A DNA stretch of 64,000 bases from JBBIRG01 sp964410965 (GCA_964410965.1 CAYPIY010000007.1:221792-285791), one strand, 5' to 3'; shown: positions 18,701 through 28,001, counted from the first letter of the stretch. Made by a program: numbers and translations. The notes: a model not told the origin generated them from the sequence alone.

Positions 18701-21518
18701 ACTGTACAACGAGGACGTGATCGACATTTTTCCCGACAAGAAAAGCTACAATCCCGGAGAGACCGCTAAAATACTCATCAAATCCCCTTATCAGCAATCC
18801 AGGGCACTGATTACCGTCGAGCGTGAAGGCATCCTGTACCATAAGAACGAAATTATCACCGGCAGTGTCGCCGTAATCAAGATTCCGGTTCTGAAGGAAA
18901 TGATACCGAACGTGTTCATATCGGTCATGCTTCTTCAGGGCCGTACCGCCCTTCCCAAAGCCGACCAGAAAGAAGACCTCGGCAAACCGCAGTTCAAAAT
19001 CGGGTATACCACGCTGAATGTCAATCCTGATGAGAATAAACTGAATGTCGGTGTGAAGACGAACAAAAATAAATACGCGCCGCAGGAATGGGTAGACGTC
19101 GATCTCACCGTGAAAGACAAGGCCGGCAAGGGTCAGTCCGCGGAAGTGGTTCTGTACGTCGAGGATATCGGCGTCCTGAACCTGATCAATTATAGGACGC
19201 CTCAGCCCTTCGATCTTTTTTACCGGCCCCGTGAATTGTCCGTCAAGACGTTTGAGGGAAGGAAATATGTTCTCGACCAGATTGTACAGAAAAACCTGAT
19301 GGACCAGAAAGGACTTACCGGCGGCGGAGGGGGCGAGGAGGGCTATTTTCCGTCGATCTCCATGAGAAAGGATTTCAAGGCCTGCGTGTACTGGAATCCG
19401 TCCGTTCCCACCGATGCGAACGGTAAGGCAAAGATACGCTTTCAATTACCCGATAACCTGACGGCTTTCCGGATCATCGCCGTCGCGCATACGCCGGAAT
19501 CCCGATTCGGAAGCGCCGACAAAAACATTACGGTCAGCAAGCCCCTGATGCTGAGACCTGCGCTCCCGAGATTCGCGAGAGCCGGCGACGAGATCGAAGC
19601 CGGCGTGATCGTCCATAATTATTCGGATGAGACCGGCACGATCCGGCTGGCCGCGTCGTTCGAGGGCGTGATTCTCAGCGATTCGCTCACGCGGCAGCTG
19701 ACTCTTGCGGAAGGCGAATCGAAGGAAGTCCGTTTCAGGTTCAGGGCGAACCAGATCAAAAACGCCGTCGTCACTTTCAGGGCCGAAATGGGCAAGTACA
19801 CCGACGGGGTCGAGGTCATGATTCCCTTTCAAATACCGACCTACACGGAAACGGTGGCTCTGTACAACAGCATCACCGATGAGAAACAGTCGGAATCGCT
19901 CGTGGTTCCCGGCCAGATCTACGCCGACGCCGGCGGACTCGAACTGAAAACGTCCTCCACGGCTCTGGTAGACCTGGACGCGGGCGTGCGCTACCTGTTC
20001 GAGTATCCGTACGGATGCCTGGAACAGAAGACTTCCCGGGCGCTGCCCATCATCCTTTTCGCCGATGTCGTCCGGGCCTTTAACCTTCCGGGATTCAGAA
20101 AAGACGCACAGCAGAATATCGTCCGGACCTCCTCCGCGGACATGCGTACCATGGAAGAAGTCGTGCAGGATTACCTGGATGAAGTCCCGAAGTACCAGAA
20201 ATACGAGGGCGGATTCGGATACTGGACCGGAAGCGATTACATTTCGCCCTATGTGTCCGCTTACGCCATGCTTGCGATGACGCATGCCAAAAAGAAAGGA
20301 TACCGCGTCGAACAGACCTGTTACGACAAGGGACTCGGTTATCTGAAACAGACGGTCCGCAATTACAGGATCGATTATTTCGGACTGTACTACTGGCACA
20401 TGACCTCCACGGCCATGCTGTATGTGCTCGCAGAAAATGATTATTACGACGCCCCGACGGCGGAACTTCTGTTTCAGCGCAGGGAGGAAATGCCGCTGTA
20501 TGCCCGCGCGATGCTCCTGAAGGCCGTTCACAGGGGACGAGGCCATTCCTACATGATCGATGAGCTCAGGCGCAGCCTTTCCAACTCCATCAAGATGAGC
20601 CCCACGACCGCGCATTTCGAGGAACTCGTCACCAGCGGGCTGGAGTGGACATTCCATTCCAACGTACGGACCACCGCGGCCGTCCTCGAGGCTTTTCTCA
20701 CAGTCGACGGGACCAACGTGCCCTGGGCGGAAAAAGTCGTCCGTTACCTCCTTCAGGAACGAAAGACCGGACGGTGGCGCACCACTCAGGAAAACCTCTA
20801 CGTGTTCTGGTCGCTCAGCAGTTATTTCTCACTTTTCGAAAGAGACATTCCGGACTTTTCCTCTTCGATCCAGCTGGAGGGGCGTTCCCTGCTGAATGAA
20901 ATCTACCGCGGCCGGACCACCCGAACTGCAACCGCGCTGATCTCGCTGGCCGACCTGCCGAAAGACAGGGAACTGCCGGTTCTCGTTTCCAAAAACGGCC
21001 CGGGACGCCTGTATTATACCTTCCGCATGACCTACGCTCCGAAACGGGGAATCATCATCCCGCCGAAAGACGAGGGATTCCGCATCACCCGGACCTACGA
21101 GGACATGAAAGGAAATGAAGTCGCGAACGGCCTGTTCAGGGCCGGCGAAATGTACAAAGCCAGACTGACCGTCAGCGTCCCGCAGGACCGCAATTTCGTC
21201 GTGGTGGACGATCCCCTGCCCGCGGGTTTCGAAGCGATCAATGTCAACCTGGCCACTTCCTCCCTGCACGACCGCGGGCAGACCGCGAAAACCGCTCAGA
21301 AAGGCTGGTGGAACTATGGTGAATTCAACAATTCGGAACTCAGGGATGACCGCGTGCTGGTCTTCGCCGACTGGCTCTCCCGCGGAACGCACACGTTCGA
21401 ATATCTTGTCCGCGCCGTCACTTACGGTTCGTTCGAAGTGCCTCCCGCAAAAGCCGAGGAAATGTACGCCCCCGAGGTGTTCGGAAACACGGGCAATATT
21501 TCGGTCCGCGTACAGTAG
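15789..21518 (+). CDS. Bacterial alpha-2-macroglobulin family protein with thioester motif
   Basis: A 1909-residue exported protease-trap protein. An N-terminal hydrophobic segment (residues ~5-25) has no lipobox Cys, so it is a signal peptide or membrane anchor rather than the lipoprotein form seen in E. coli YfhM. Ig-like macroglobulin domains follow, including an MG1-like unit at ~50-120 and the MG2 region near YRPGDKVHIKG (~residue 620). A Gly-rich break GGGGGEEG near 1180 is a possible bait-type region. The thioester motif GCLEQ has Cys1410, and an alpha-alpha toroid (thioester domain) comes after it. A C-terminal receptor-like domain has DDPLPAGFEAIN near 1800. The thioester is intact, so covalent trapping of attacking proteases is expected. 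pbpC, the usual partner, is absent. Confidence 0.93.
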   Translation: MNQKFFLGFMALAIMILSAGAWLHGPAAVTGEPSGREFMAAAQSGELQVVSATPQGIVEDVDQFYSIVVIFNKPMAALQALPEGDGSGPLVIDPPVGGKFRWQGTNTLVFTPSKKLPLASRFSVTVPAGTKSVTGEALGQSYQWSFETQRPKLIKSSLNETASGISVTPVFYFLFNQTMSLADMRGKVKLTDNSSGRTVALNISKADTNDLKEYISRHYDYYYYDYNSIEIQSQIKDRVYKVKTVSELTRSMDYTLEFMPGLRGEEGNLGMTEPKRFYFSVHGALSVLAFHEPVHPGEYSSVEFSNRVEADELENKISVTPAAEIRYIYNSYWDNPNTVNILFDLKAQTRYKIKIDKSLTDEFGQELGSVYQSEFMTGDYEPAVTFLGGTHVVESYLGHMFYAYARNPQQVDLKMARLDQSKLIELNRHDWTWSETLEFMSWDFTWNGIPQVESNQMQRVPIDLDRALKQDKSGVVLVEMNHQPWTYPQRALIQVTDMSVTAKFSRLNNLIHVTSLKDASPVGGAFLEIRDNEGNVKWTGQTDAEGFAKTPGWEALGIQPASEYYEPVQWVFAQKGDQKAYAYSGETIELYRFNVNYSWGARSTDKVDCDLFTNQGIYRPGDKVHIKGITRTLTRDQWTINPNQAIDLEIKNPDYETIYSKKLIPNRFGGITMDYTIEENAPLGYFSITASAGGQHVASESFQVQEFKPVETEVTVHTDKKSYVWSEQLGATFDAHYLFGAPMGNSAIQYSVTRNFLDYYPPGHDGYYFGTLNEEEYYYRGYGYHGHSSVLVSKTDKVSARGLLDFSLPLNSQNYAETSQLVIEGTVQDKNRQTVSGRASVIVHAGQFYIGLKPSTTFHTQGTPLPLNILTVTPEGKKTGNRKVTVQLVRRQWFSARQKTEDGSYEWTSQSRDTVESSQTVTTTEDELAVSLNPVSTGYYLVKAASEDKYGNTIRTTCFVYVTGSQYTGWKLYNEDVIDIFPDKKSYNPGETAKILIKSPYQQSRALITVEREGILYHKNEIITGSVAVIKIPVLKEMIPNVFISVMLLQGRTALPKADQKEDLGKPQFKIGYTTLNVNPDENKLNVGVKTNKNKYAPQEWVDVDLTVKDKAGKGQSAEVVLYVEDIGVLNLINYRTPQPFDLFYRPRELSVKTFEGRKYVLDQIVQKNLMDQKGLTGGGGGEEGYFPSISMRKDFKACVYWNPSVPTDANGKAKIRFQLPDNLTAFRIIAVAHTPESRFGSADKNITVSKPLMLRPALPRFARAGDEIEAGVIVHNYSDETGTIRLAASFEGVILSDSLTRQLTLAEGESKEVRFRFRANQIKNAVVTFRAEMGKYTDGVEVMIPFQIPTYTETVALYNSITDEKQSESLVVPGQIYADAGGLELKTSSTALVDLDAGVRYLFEYPYGCLEQKTSRALPIILFADVVRAFNLPGFRKDAQQNIVRTSSADMRTMEEVVQDYLDEVPKYQKYEGGFGYWTGSDYISPYVSAYAMLAMTHAKKKGYRVEQTCYDKGLGYLKQTVRNYRIDYFGLYYWHMTSTAMLYVLAENDYYDAPTAELLFQRREEMPLYARAMLLKAVHRGRGHSYMIDELRRSLSNSIKMSPTTAHFEELVTSGLEWTFHSNVRTTAAVLEAFLTVDGTNVPWAEKVVRYLLQERKTGRWRTTQENLYVFWSLSSYFSLFERDIPDFSSSIQLEGRSLLNEIYRGRTTRTATALISLADLPKDRELPVLVSKNGPGRLYYTFRMTYAPKRGIIIPPKDEGFRITRTYEDMKGNEVANGLFRAGEMYKARLTVSVPQDRNFVVVDDPLPAGFEAINVNLATSSLHDRGQTAKTAQKGWWNYGEFNNSELRDDRVLVFADWLSRGTHTFEYLVRAVTYGSFEVPPAKAEEMYAPEVFGNTGNISVRVQ

Positions 21519-21599
21519 GCGGATGATTCAAGAGGATTATATTTGAATTTGATCAATGGATTCCTTATCATTTGACTTAACCAATCAGGCAGAACGATC

Positions 21600-22568
21600 A
21601 TGAAAAAAAACATTTCTTTCCTGGCGCTGTTCACGGCAGCATGGCTCATGTACGCTTGCGGGTCTTCCAAAAACGCAGCGAATGAAGACCCCGGCCTGCT
21701 CGCGCTTCTCGGGGACAAGGATTATACCAGCCTGTCTTCCGCCGACAGGTACGAAATCGCCCAGTACCTTGCCCGGCGCGGCAACATCAGCCGCGCACGG
21801 ATGATCTACGAAGACATTATCGCACAGACCCCTTCCGCCATCGGCGTGAAATACAAGCTGGCGATGATCTATCTCGGGATGGATACCGTGTACTTCACCA
21901 AAATGGACAAAAAAAACAAACCTGTTGAAACGACCATGCGGATCGGAACGGAAGTGGCCGGCGAACTCTTTGAAGAAATAAAGGCGCAGGATCCCGATTT
22001 TCTTCCGATCAACTCGACGATGATGATCCAGGCCATGATGCAGGAAGACACCGCTCAGCTCCGAAGCGTGTACCGCCACGCAAAGGATAAAGATCCCACT
22101 TATTCCCTGGGAGATTACCGGATCGGTTATCTTTCGGTCTGGGACTTATCCAATGCCAACCGCTTTACCGAGGGAATCGAGGGCATTCGCAAGGCTCAGA
22201 CCACGTTCAAGGACCTCTATGAGGCTTACAAGCAGCTGGGCAATATCCAGAAAGTACAGGGCATGGACACTCTTGCGTACGCCTCCTACCAGAAGGCGCT
22301 CAAATACCGCACCGAAGCGTATGACCTGTTCGACCTTTATTACGAACTTGCCGATGTCTGCTATGAAATCTACCGTAACCGGGAAGTGGAAAAATATAAG
22401 CAGGAAGCTCTGGACTATGCCTGCAAAAGCCTGAATTATTTCGAGGGATACAAGCCGTCGGTCGTTCTTATCCGAAGCCTTACGGGAAAGGGCGGCGAAG
22501 AAGTTGCGGACAGTGTTGCCTCCAGGGAAGCGGAAGAATACTGCAGGGGCTCGGCCGGCGCCGAATGA
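21600..22568 (+). CDS. TPR-like lipoprotein
   Basis: A 322-residue protein with a lipoprotein signal (lipobox LMYAC, Cys at residue 20). The mature part is helical with degenerate TPR units (ARRGNISRARMIYEDII, YEAYKQLGNIQKVQG, LAYASYQKALKYRTEAYDLF). Such lipoproteins often scaffold envelope complexes. It lies 81 bp behind the A2M gene on the same strand and is followed by a strong terminator, so it probably closes that transcript. Whether it assists the macroglobulin is unknown. Confidence 0.75.
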   Translation: MKKNISFLALFTAAWLMYACGSSKNAANEDPGLLALLGDKDYTSLSSADRYEIAQYLARRGNISRARMIYEDIIAQTPSAIGVKYKLAMIYLGMDTVYFTKMDKKNKPVETTMRIGTEVAGELFEEIKAQDPDFLPINSTMMIQAMMQEDTAQLRSVYRHAKDKDPTYSLGDYRIGYLSVWDLSNANRFTEGIEGIRKAQTTFKDLYEAYKQLGNIQKVQGMDTLAYASYQKALKYRTEAYDLFDLYYELADVCYEIYRNREVEKYKQEALDYACKSLNYFEGYKPSVVLIRSLTGKGGEEVADSVASREAEEYCRGSAGAE

Positions 22569-22588
22569 TAGAATTTTTGTCTTCCATC

Positions 22589-22618
22589 AAAAAGCCGTTC
22601 ACTGGAACGGCTTTTTTG
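22589..22618 (+). terminator. Rho-independent terminator after the SemiSWEET-A2M-TPR group
   Basis: Stem GCCGTTC (22594-22600), loop ACTG, stem GAACGGC (22605-22611), then six T. The A-run before the stem extends the pairing. It stands about 20 bp after the stop of the TPR lipoprotein. Confidence 0.85.
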
Positions 22619-22765
22619 TTGGGCTAAAGGTCAGCACGGCATTACACGGACCGGCTTTATTACTCCCGTGCGAATATTTGTCTGGCCGAAATCCGCGTTG
22701 AAGCCGGCCAATCGAATTCCGGGTGATCATGAAGATCCTGTTTTCAGATGGACCTGTATTCGTGC

Positions 22766-22798
22766 AAAAAAAAATCCCTTACCGCAGTAAGGGATTTT
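22766..22798 (-). terminator. Rho-independent terminator for the 959-residue exported protein gene
   Basis: Stem AAAATCCCTTAC (22771-22782), loop CGCA, stem GTAAGGGATTTT (22787-22798), with an A-run on the plus strand at 22766-22774 that becomes the U-tract on the minus strand. It lies ~50 bp beyond the stop at 22851. The rest of the gap 22619-22850 shows nothing else. Confidence 0.85.
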
Positions 22799-22850
22799 AA
22801 AACCGCAATAAAGCCCGGCTTCCGGCGGAAGCTTCGCTTCATGATTCGTA

Positions 22851-25730
22851 CTATTTCATCAGCATCATCTTCATCGATTTGACATAAGAGCCCGCTTCGA
22901 TGCGGTACATATAAATTCCGCTCGCGACGGCGTGTCCCGCGTTATCTCTTCCGTCCCAGACCACCTGGAATTTGCCCGCGTTCTTCCGTGCGTTCACCAG
23001 CGTCCGTATTTCCTGGCCCAGCACGTTATAAACCGTCAGACGCACTTTGGCCGCTTTCGCGACATCGTAGGTGATCGTCGTGGCCGGGTTGAACGGATTC
23101 GGATAGCAGGGATACAGGCTGAAAGCTTTCGGGATTTCGGATGAGACCCGGTCGTCAATTCCTACCAGAGTCCCGGTCACGGCGATTCCGTTCAGCGATT
23201 TGAAGGTTGTCACGCCGATGAGCGTGCCGACGCCCGTCGCGGTGTCGATCCGGATCAGTTCCCCGACCTGGGTTCCGAATTTCGCGAGGCCGAACAGATT
23301 GCCGCTCTGGTCGAACACAATATCCGGGGTAGTGGCGAATCCGGGCACTCCGACCTGCGTGCTCGCACCGGATGTTTTATCGATCCTGTATATTTTATTA
23401 TTCAGCGAAACACCCCATAACTGGCCGTTCAGCGGATTGATGGCAAGGCCGTACAAATTGGATATGGCCGTCGCGCCGATCACCGTCGTGGAATTAGTCC
23501 CGAAATCGTACCGGTAGAGGGTTCCCCCGGAAGCGGCGAGATAAAGGATGTCGTTCCCGTCGAATGCGAGTCCGCGGATATTCGCGTAAGGAATCCGCAG
23601 GGCTTTGTACGCATCGCCGGCCTGGGCGTTGATCCGGTAGAGATCCGTATTGCTGGCGTCCGCGGCGAATGTGCCCCACAGATCGCCGGTGGAGGGACGG
23701 ATCGAAACCCCGCGAAGCTCGGTCAGCCCGCTGGAACCAAGCAGTGTGCCCGCGCCGGTAAGATGGTTGACCGTGATCACCGCGCCGGAAGCCTGGGTGC
23801 CAGTCACTCCGTAAATGACCGATGAGGTCACGGGATGAATGACGTACGCCTTGGATTTAAGCGGCACCGCTTTGGGGGAACCGGCATCATTCGAATGAAT
23901 GTACATATAATCAAGGTTCAGCCCGGGCGATGAGGGATTGAAGCTGACCCTGAACGCCGCGCTGTCCTGGTAGTTCAGCGATAAGGGGAACGCATGGCTT
24001 GAAACCAGACTGTAATCACCGTCCGAGAACGTCACGCTGTCAATCGTAAGCGCCGTAGATCCGATGCCGATCACCGACATCGAAAGCGTATCGCCGGTAT
24101 AACCGACTTCGGTAGTCCTGAAAGAGAGCGTGTCGGCAAAAGTGTGCATGGCGATACCCGGTACGGGGAACAGCCTGACATGCATGTTCCATACGGCCCA
24201 TGTGTTGTCGGGCGTCTCGGCGTACTCCGAACAGATCCAGAAGCTGGTTTCGTCCGCTGGATCCAGCCAGGCGCCGTTGTAATCTCCCCAACGGTTCCGG
24301 GAACCTCCGAAGGTTTTCACGTAAACGGCTTTTCCGGCCTGCATGGTGTAACTCCCCAGAAATTCGGTTGCGTTATGCGCCTTCCCGGTAAAGAACGCCC
24401 CGATGTATTCTCCGTCCGACGAACGGGAATAACTGATCACGATATTGGAGTCCCTGTCCACTGCGATTGCGGGATAGGAATAATAGTAATTGTTAGCGGC
24501 AAAAACATAATCCTCGCTCTTGAGATTCGTGTTCAGGTCAATCCGCAGATAACTTACACCGGACCATCCGTAATTGTAAACGGGATGAACGGCCCACATG
24601 TATCTTCCCCTGACGATGGGTTCGCACCGGAAAGCGGCTGTTCCGCCCGCGTCAATGGTCGTAGTGGTTCCCAGCTGGTTAGAATTGGGCGGTGCGTAAT
24701 ATGTTGTGACGCTTATGTTGTTCGCGGTCATGGTGGGCGTGCCGAGAGGATCGCTCAGGCGGAACAGGGTTACATAATTGCCCGTGGTGTAGCGGCTCTG
24801 GCTCAGGAAATAGTAATAATTCTGGTTATCGTATACGATCACGGGACGGATTCCGAAACACTGGGTATTATTGACCGGATCGCGTACATCCCAGAGATCC
24901 GTCCACTGGCAGCGGCCGCCGGTGTTGGCATACAGCTGGGCCTTGGGAACAATGCGGATCTTCGATCCCTGGTAGGAACCGGCAAATGAGAACTGATTCG
25001 TGGTCAGGTAAATTGCGTTCTGGTCAATGCCTACGCCCTGATAATCCCCCCAGCCGCTGCTCGGGGTAGCTCCGTTCAGGGAAGACGGAATTGCCCAGTT
25101 ATACCAGGTTCCGTGCGGATTGGAATCATCGGAAACCGAAATCAGAAAATATCCCTGAAGCAGGCCGTCATTCTGGTGCAGCCAGACCTGGACCCAGCGC
25201 TTTGCGAAATGATCGTAAGTCACCTTGCAGTCGAACGGGCTCGCGCCGCTCAGCGTGGTGCCGAACCAGCTGTCGATATTCACCGATTTCTGGAGAGTGC
25301 CGGTCTTGGACCAGATCCGGAACCTTCCGTTATCCACGCTGATCACATGGTTCGGGCCCGCGGCCAGGTAATCATCGGGAGGAATGTAATTGCCCTGATC
25401 GAGGAACCCCTGGTAACTGCGCATGATGAACGGATCGTCGGCGCTTTCCGTGCGGCCGGCCAGCGATTTATCCTCGCGGACATTGGATCCTGCCGGTGCG
25501 GACTCACGGATGGCGTTCTGTTCATCCGGAAGGTGCAGGACGGGAATTTTATTCCTGAGCGGCCGGACCGGAAAAGGAACGAAGGACATATCCTCGGTCA
25601 ATTCCGCCGAACCCGTGCTCATCACGACTCCGGAAGCGACCGATCCGGTGTCGGGTCCCTGGTAAAGCTGGGCCGTCAGAGCGGTGCTGAACAACAGCAG
25701 CGCCGCGGCAGCCGAAATAAAGGTTTTCAT
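22851..25730 (-). CDS. Large exported propeller protein with T9SS sorting domain
   Basis: A 959-residue secreted protein. A signal peptide spans residues 1-20 (ends TALTAQ). A ~400-residue N-terminal region is rich in Trp/Tyr with DDYLAAGPNHVISVDNG and YDHFAKRWVQV blocks, resembling propeller-type secreted proteins of unknown function. An Ig-like choice-of-anchor/HYDIN-type unit (~530-640) has DTLSMSVIGIGSTALTIDSV and SFNPSSPGLN. A second repeat region (~660-860) of propeller-like blades follows (IRGLAFDGNDILYLA, LYGLAINPLNGQLWGV). The FlgD-like/T9SS sorting domain runs from YPNPFNP to KMMLMK. No catalytic motif is recognised; adhesion or polymer binding is a guess. The Shine-Dalgarno is AAGGAG, and the gene has its own promoter and terminator. 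Confidence 0.85.
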   Translation of the reverse strand: MKTFISAAAALLLFSTALTAQLYQGPDTGSVASGVVMSTGSAELTEDMSFVPFPVRPLRNKIPVLHLPDEQNAIRESAPAGSNVREDKSLAGRTESADDPFIMRSYQGFLDQGNYIPPDDYLAAGPNHVISVDNGRFRIWSKTGTLQKSVNIDSWFGTTLSGASPFDCKVTYDHFAKRWVQVWLHQNDGLLQGYFLISVSDDSNPHGTWYNWAIPSSLNGATPSSGWGDYQGVGIDQNAIYLTTNQFSFAGSYQGSKIRIVPKAQLYANTGGRCQWTDLWDVRDPVNNTQCFGIRPVIVYDNQNYYYFLSQSRYTTGNYVTLFRLSDPLGTPTMTANNISVTTYYAPPNSNQLGTTTTIDAGGTAAFRCEPIVRGRYMWAVHPVYNYGWSGVSYLRIDLNTNLKSEDYVFAANNYYYSYPAIAVDRDSNIVISYSRSSDGEYIGAFFTGKAHNATEFLGSYTMQAGKAVYVKTFGGSRNRWGDYNGAWLDPADETSFWICSEYAETPDNTWAVWNMHVRLFPVPGIAMHTFADTLSFRTTEVGYTGDTLSMSVIGIGSTALTIDSVTFSDGDYSLVSSHAFPLSLNYQDSAAFRVSFNPSSPGLNLDYMYIHSNDAGSPKAVPLKSKAYVIHPVTSSVIYGVTGTQASGAVITVNHLTGAGTLLGSSGLTELRGVSIRPSTGDLWGTFAADASNTDLYRINAQAGDAYKALRIPYANIRGLAFDGNDILYLAASGGTLYRYDFGTNSTTVIGATAISNLYGLAINPLNGQLWGVSLNNKIYRIDKTSGASTQVGVPGFATTPDIVFDQSGNLFGLAKFGTQVGELIRIDTATGVGTLIGVTTFKSLNGIAVTGTLVGIDDRVSSEIPKAFSLYPCYPNPFNPATTITYDVAKAAKVRLTVYNVLGQEIRTLVNARKNAGKFQVVWDGRDNAGHAVASGIYMYRIEAGSYVKSMKMMLMK

Positions 25731-25798
25731 GGGAAACTCCTTTTTTTATTTGAATAATGTTCGAATAATACGCGTTCAGGCATAAATCCTTATGTAAA

Positions 25799-25827
25799 AT
25801 GATACATCAATTTTTTTTTAAAGACAA
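25799..25827 (-). promoter_or_regulatory. Candidate promoter for the 959-residue protein gene
   Basis: On the minus strand: -35 TTGTCT (25822-25827), 17-bp spacer, -10 TATCAT (25799-25804). The leader to the ATG would be about 60 nt. Confidence 0.4.
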
Positions 25828-25960
25828 GAATTTTTGAAAAGATTTTTTTCTTTTTTTACAAAATATTCCCCTCTCCTGTTACAATGTTGCCCGGCGTGTC
25901 TTCCCGAAATCCGGCGCCTCATGAGTGCGGAACCTTAATACAAATCTGGTTGTACCCCCC

Positions 25961-25998
25961 AAAAAAAAAGTTGTCCCGATTTTCACCGGGACAACTTT
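25961..25998 (-). terminator. Rho-independent terminator for the 596-residue exported protein gene
   Basis: Stem AAAGTTGTCCCG and CGGGACAACTTT (25968-25978 and 25987-25998) with loop ATTTTCAC, then a U-tract on the minus strand from the A-run at 25961-25969. It lies 29 bp after the stop codon at 26027. Confidence 0.85.
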
Positions 25999-26026
25999 GT
26001 GTCTTAAAAATAATCTGGGGAATCGA

Positions 26027-27817
26027 TTACTTCATGAGCATCATTTTCTTGGCTAACTTCACATTGCCCGCTTCCAGGCGATATAAGTAAACGCCGCTGG
26101 CAACCGCGTTGCCTGCGTTGTCTTTGCCGTCCCAGTTCACTTTGTAGTTACCGGCGTTCTGGCGGGTGTTCACCAGAGTGCGGACTTCCTGGCCTAACAG
26201 GTTATAAACCTTCAGGGTCACGTTCGCGCCGTTCTTCACGTCGTATTCGATCGTGGTGGTCGGGTTGAACGGATTCGGGTAATTCTGTTTCAGGCTGAAG
26301 TTATTGGCGACCGGTTCATTTCCGTCGACAGACAGAAGGACGGATTTATCAAAGCTGTAAACCTTGACTGCGGTTCCGATTTCTTCGAGCTGGCTTCCCT
26401 GTAAATAGTTGCCTACGTACGGATCGCTGTTGTAAACAATCCATACTTTGCCGTCGGCATGAATTTTCGGAGCGACGCTTGCGTACTGGTTGTCATAATT
26501 GAAAGAGTTGGTCAGGTTGACCGGCTCATACCAGTTCGCGCCGTTATCCGGGGAACCGACGCCGTAAATCTGATAGTAGCTGAATCCGCCGACGGCTGTG
26601 TCGTTGGGTTCGCTTACGCGCTGATAGATCACGATCATGTTTCCGGCGCCGTCAAACGCGCAGGAAGGAGCGCCGAGATAACCGACGTTGACGTCGTTAT
26701 TGGCGGTATTCGCATAAGCGGCTGTACCGGCGGGAACGCCCACAACCGGAACGGCTCCGGTCGCATCCGACCAGTGCATGATTTTGTTGTCATCCGTGAA
26801 ATAATAGTTGTCGTTAGTACCGTCATTGATTCGGGTCAGTGTGGTCCATAATACATGCAGGTTTCCGGCCGGATCAATTTCCGCATACGGATCGATGTAA
26901 GCGCGTTCTTCCGTGGTTCCAACCGGGACCGGTTCCGCAGTGATTGCGGGATTGATCTCGCGGCGGGTCCAGGTGGTGCCGTAATCATGGGATTCATACA
27001 GGTTGATGATGCCTAACGGGCAGGTGTTATCCGTCGTTGAAGTGTAGGAAGCATTAACCGCGTACACATGATTGTGGAAAGCCGCAACAGCGTAACCTTC
27101 CGCCGTTCTGTGTTCTTTGCCGTAGGGGTTCGTAACGAGAGAGTCAATGCGGACGGGGTTCGACCATGTCGCTCCGCCGTCAAACGTGCGCATGAAAACC
27201 ATGTGGGACAGGTCTGCCACGCCGCCGCTCAGGGACGTAACCGTGAAAACCGTATCATCACCGACCGAATAGGCAACCGGCCAGATCGAAGCGTCGCCGT
27301 TATTTGCGCCTGGTGTCCAGGACATAGCGCCGAACGCTGCGTCTTTGCTAAACACATTACCGGCGTGGGACATAGACCATCCGGTACCGTCTTCAAATAC
27401 ACCGCCATCCGTAAAGCCGTGGGCTGCCGTAGCATTATCAACAGGATCCCAGCCGGCTGACCAGTCGGAACCGTCGAAGAATTTCACATAAGTTCCGCGG
27501 TTGTTCGGGCCTGTGGTCCAGTCATTGCTGCGCGCCATGCGGATCACATAAACTTCACCGGTTTCAAAATAGAAGATGTTGCTCTTGGTGCAGCCGTTGG
27601 ACGGGTAATCATAATACGTCCATGCGATGGAATCGCCGGCGGCCGGAACGCTCATGAGACTGTTGGTCTTCACGGCGCCTTCCGTCCTGTGGATCGGCAT
27701 TTCAGTGCCGGTGACCGTACGGACTTTCGCCGGGGTCATGTTTTTCGTCGGTTTGCCGGTAAAAGCAATCGAACCGATCAGAAGTACTCCTAGCATCAAT
27801 ACTACTAGTTTCTTCAT
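26027..27817 (-). CDS. Exported sialidase-like (BNR) protein with T9SS sorting domain
   Basis: A 596-residue secreted protein. A signal peptide covers residues 1-19. A beta-propeller-like body carries Asp-box style turns (TFDGGATWSNP, SHDYGTTWTR, SPDNGANWYEP), the pattern of sialidase/BNR superfamily propellers. The C-terminus is a FlgD-like/T9SS sorting domain from YPNPFNP to KMMLMK. Catalytic residues of true sialidases are not recognisable, so 'sialidase-like fold' is the limit of the call. Start ATG at 27817 has AAGGAG upstream. It has its own candidate promoter (27970-28001) and terminator and is likely monocistronic. Confidence 0.85.
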   Translation of the reverse strand: MKKLVVLMLGVLLIGSIAFTGKPTKNMTPAKVRTVTGTEMPIHRTEGAVKTNSLMSVPAAGDSIAWTYYDYPSNGCTKSNIFYFETGEVYVIRMARSNDWTTGPNNRGTYVKFFDGSDWSAGWDPVDNATAAHGFTDGGVFEDGTGWSMSHAGNVFSKDAAFGAMSWTPGANNGDASIWPVAYSVGDDTVFTVTSLSGGVADLSHMVFMRTFDGGATWSNPVRIDSLVTNPYGKEHRTAEGYAVAAFHNHVYAVNASYTSTTDNTCPLGIINLYESHDYGTTWTRREINPAITAEPVPVGTTEERAYIDPYAEIDPAGNLHVLWTTLTRINDGTNDNYYFTDDNKIMHWSDATGAVPVVGVPAGTAAYANTANNDVNVGYLGAPSCAFDGAGNMIVIYQRVSEPNDTAVGGFSYYQIYGVGSPDNGANWYEPVNLTNSFNYDNQYASVAPKIHADGKVWIVYNSDPYVGNYLQGSQLEEIGTAVKVYSFDKSVLLSVDGNEPVANNFSLKQNYPNPFNPTTTIEYDVKNGANVTLKVYNLLGQEVRTLVNTRQNAGNYKVNWDGKDNAGNAVASGVYLYRLEAGNVKLAKKMMLMK

Positions 27818-27969
27818 TTCTTTCTCCTTGTGTTAATTAAAAAGGTTAGTTAGACAAAATTGGGATCCTATTTCTTAAAGCACCTCCTTTCATACTTTAA
27901 AAAACATATCCATAATTTTAAAAGAACAATAAAAACCCGAATTCATGAAATACCGGAATTTTTACTGAC

Positions 27970-28001
27970 ATTATATACAATTTAGTCCTTGTTCCGGTCA
28001 A
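27970..28001 (-). promoter_or_regulatory. Candidate sigma-70 promoter for the 596-residue protein gene
   Basis: On the minus strand: -35 TTGACC (27996-28001) and -10 TATATA (27972-27977, 18-bp spacer) or TATAAT (27970-27975, 20-bp spacer). The leader would be ~145 nt, which is long and may hold control elements, but no riboswitch fold is recognised. Confidence 0.5.

Noticed and set aside
19446..20657. Long open frame of 403 codons antisense to the alpha-2-macroglobulin gene
   Set aside because: It is the mirror of a well-supported coding frame, has no family match or signal peptide, and similar antisense frames occur along the whole gene (17316-18329, 18351-19445).
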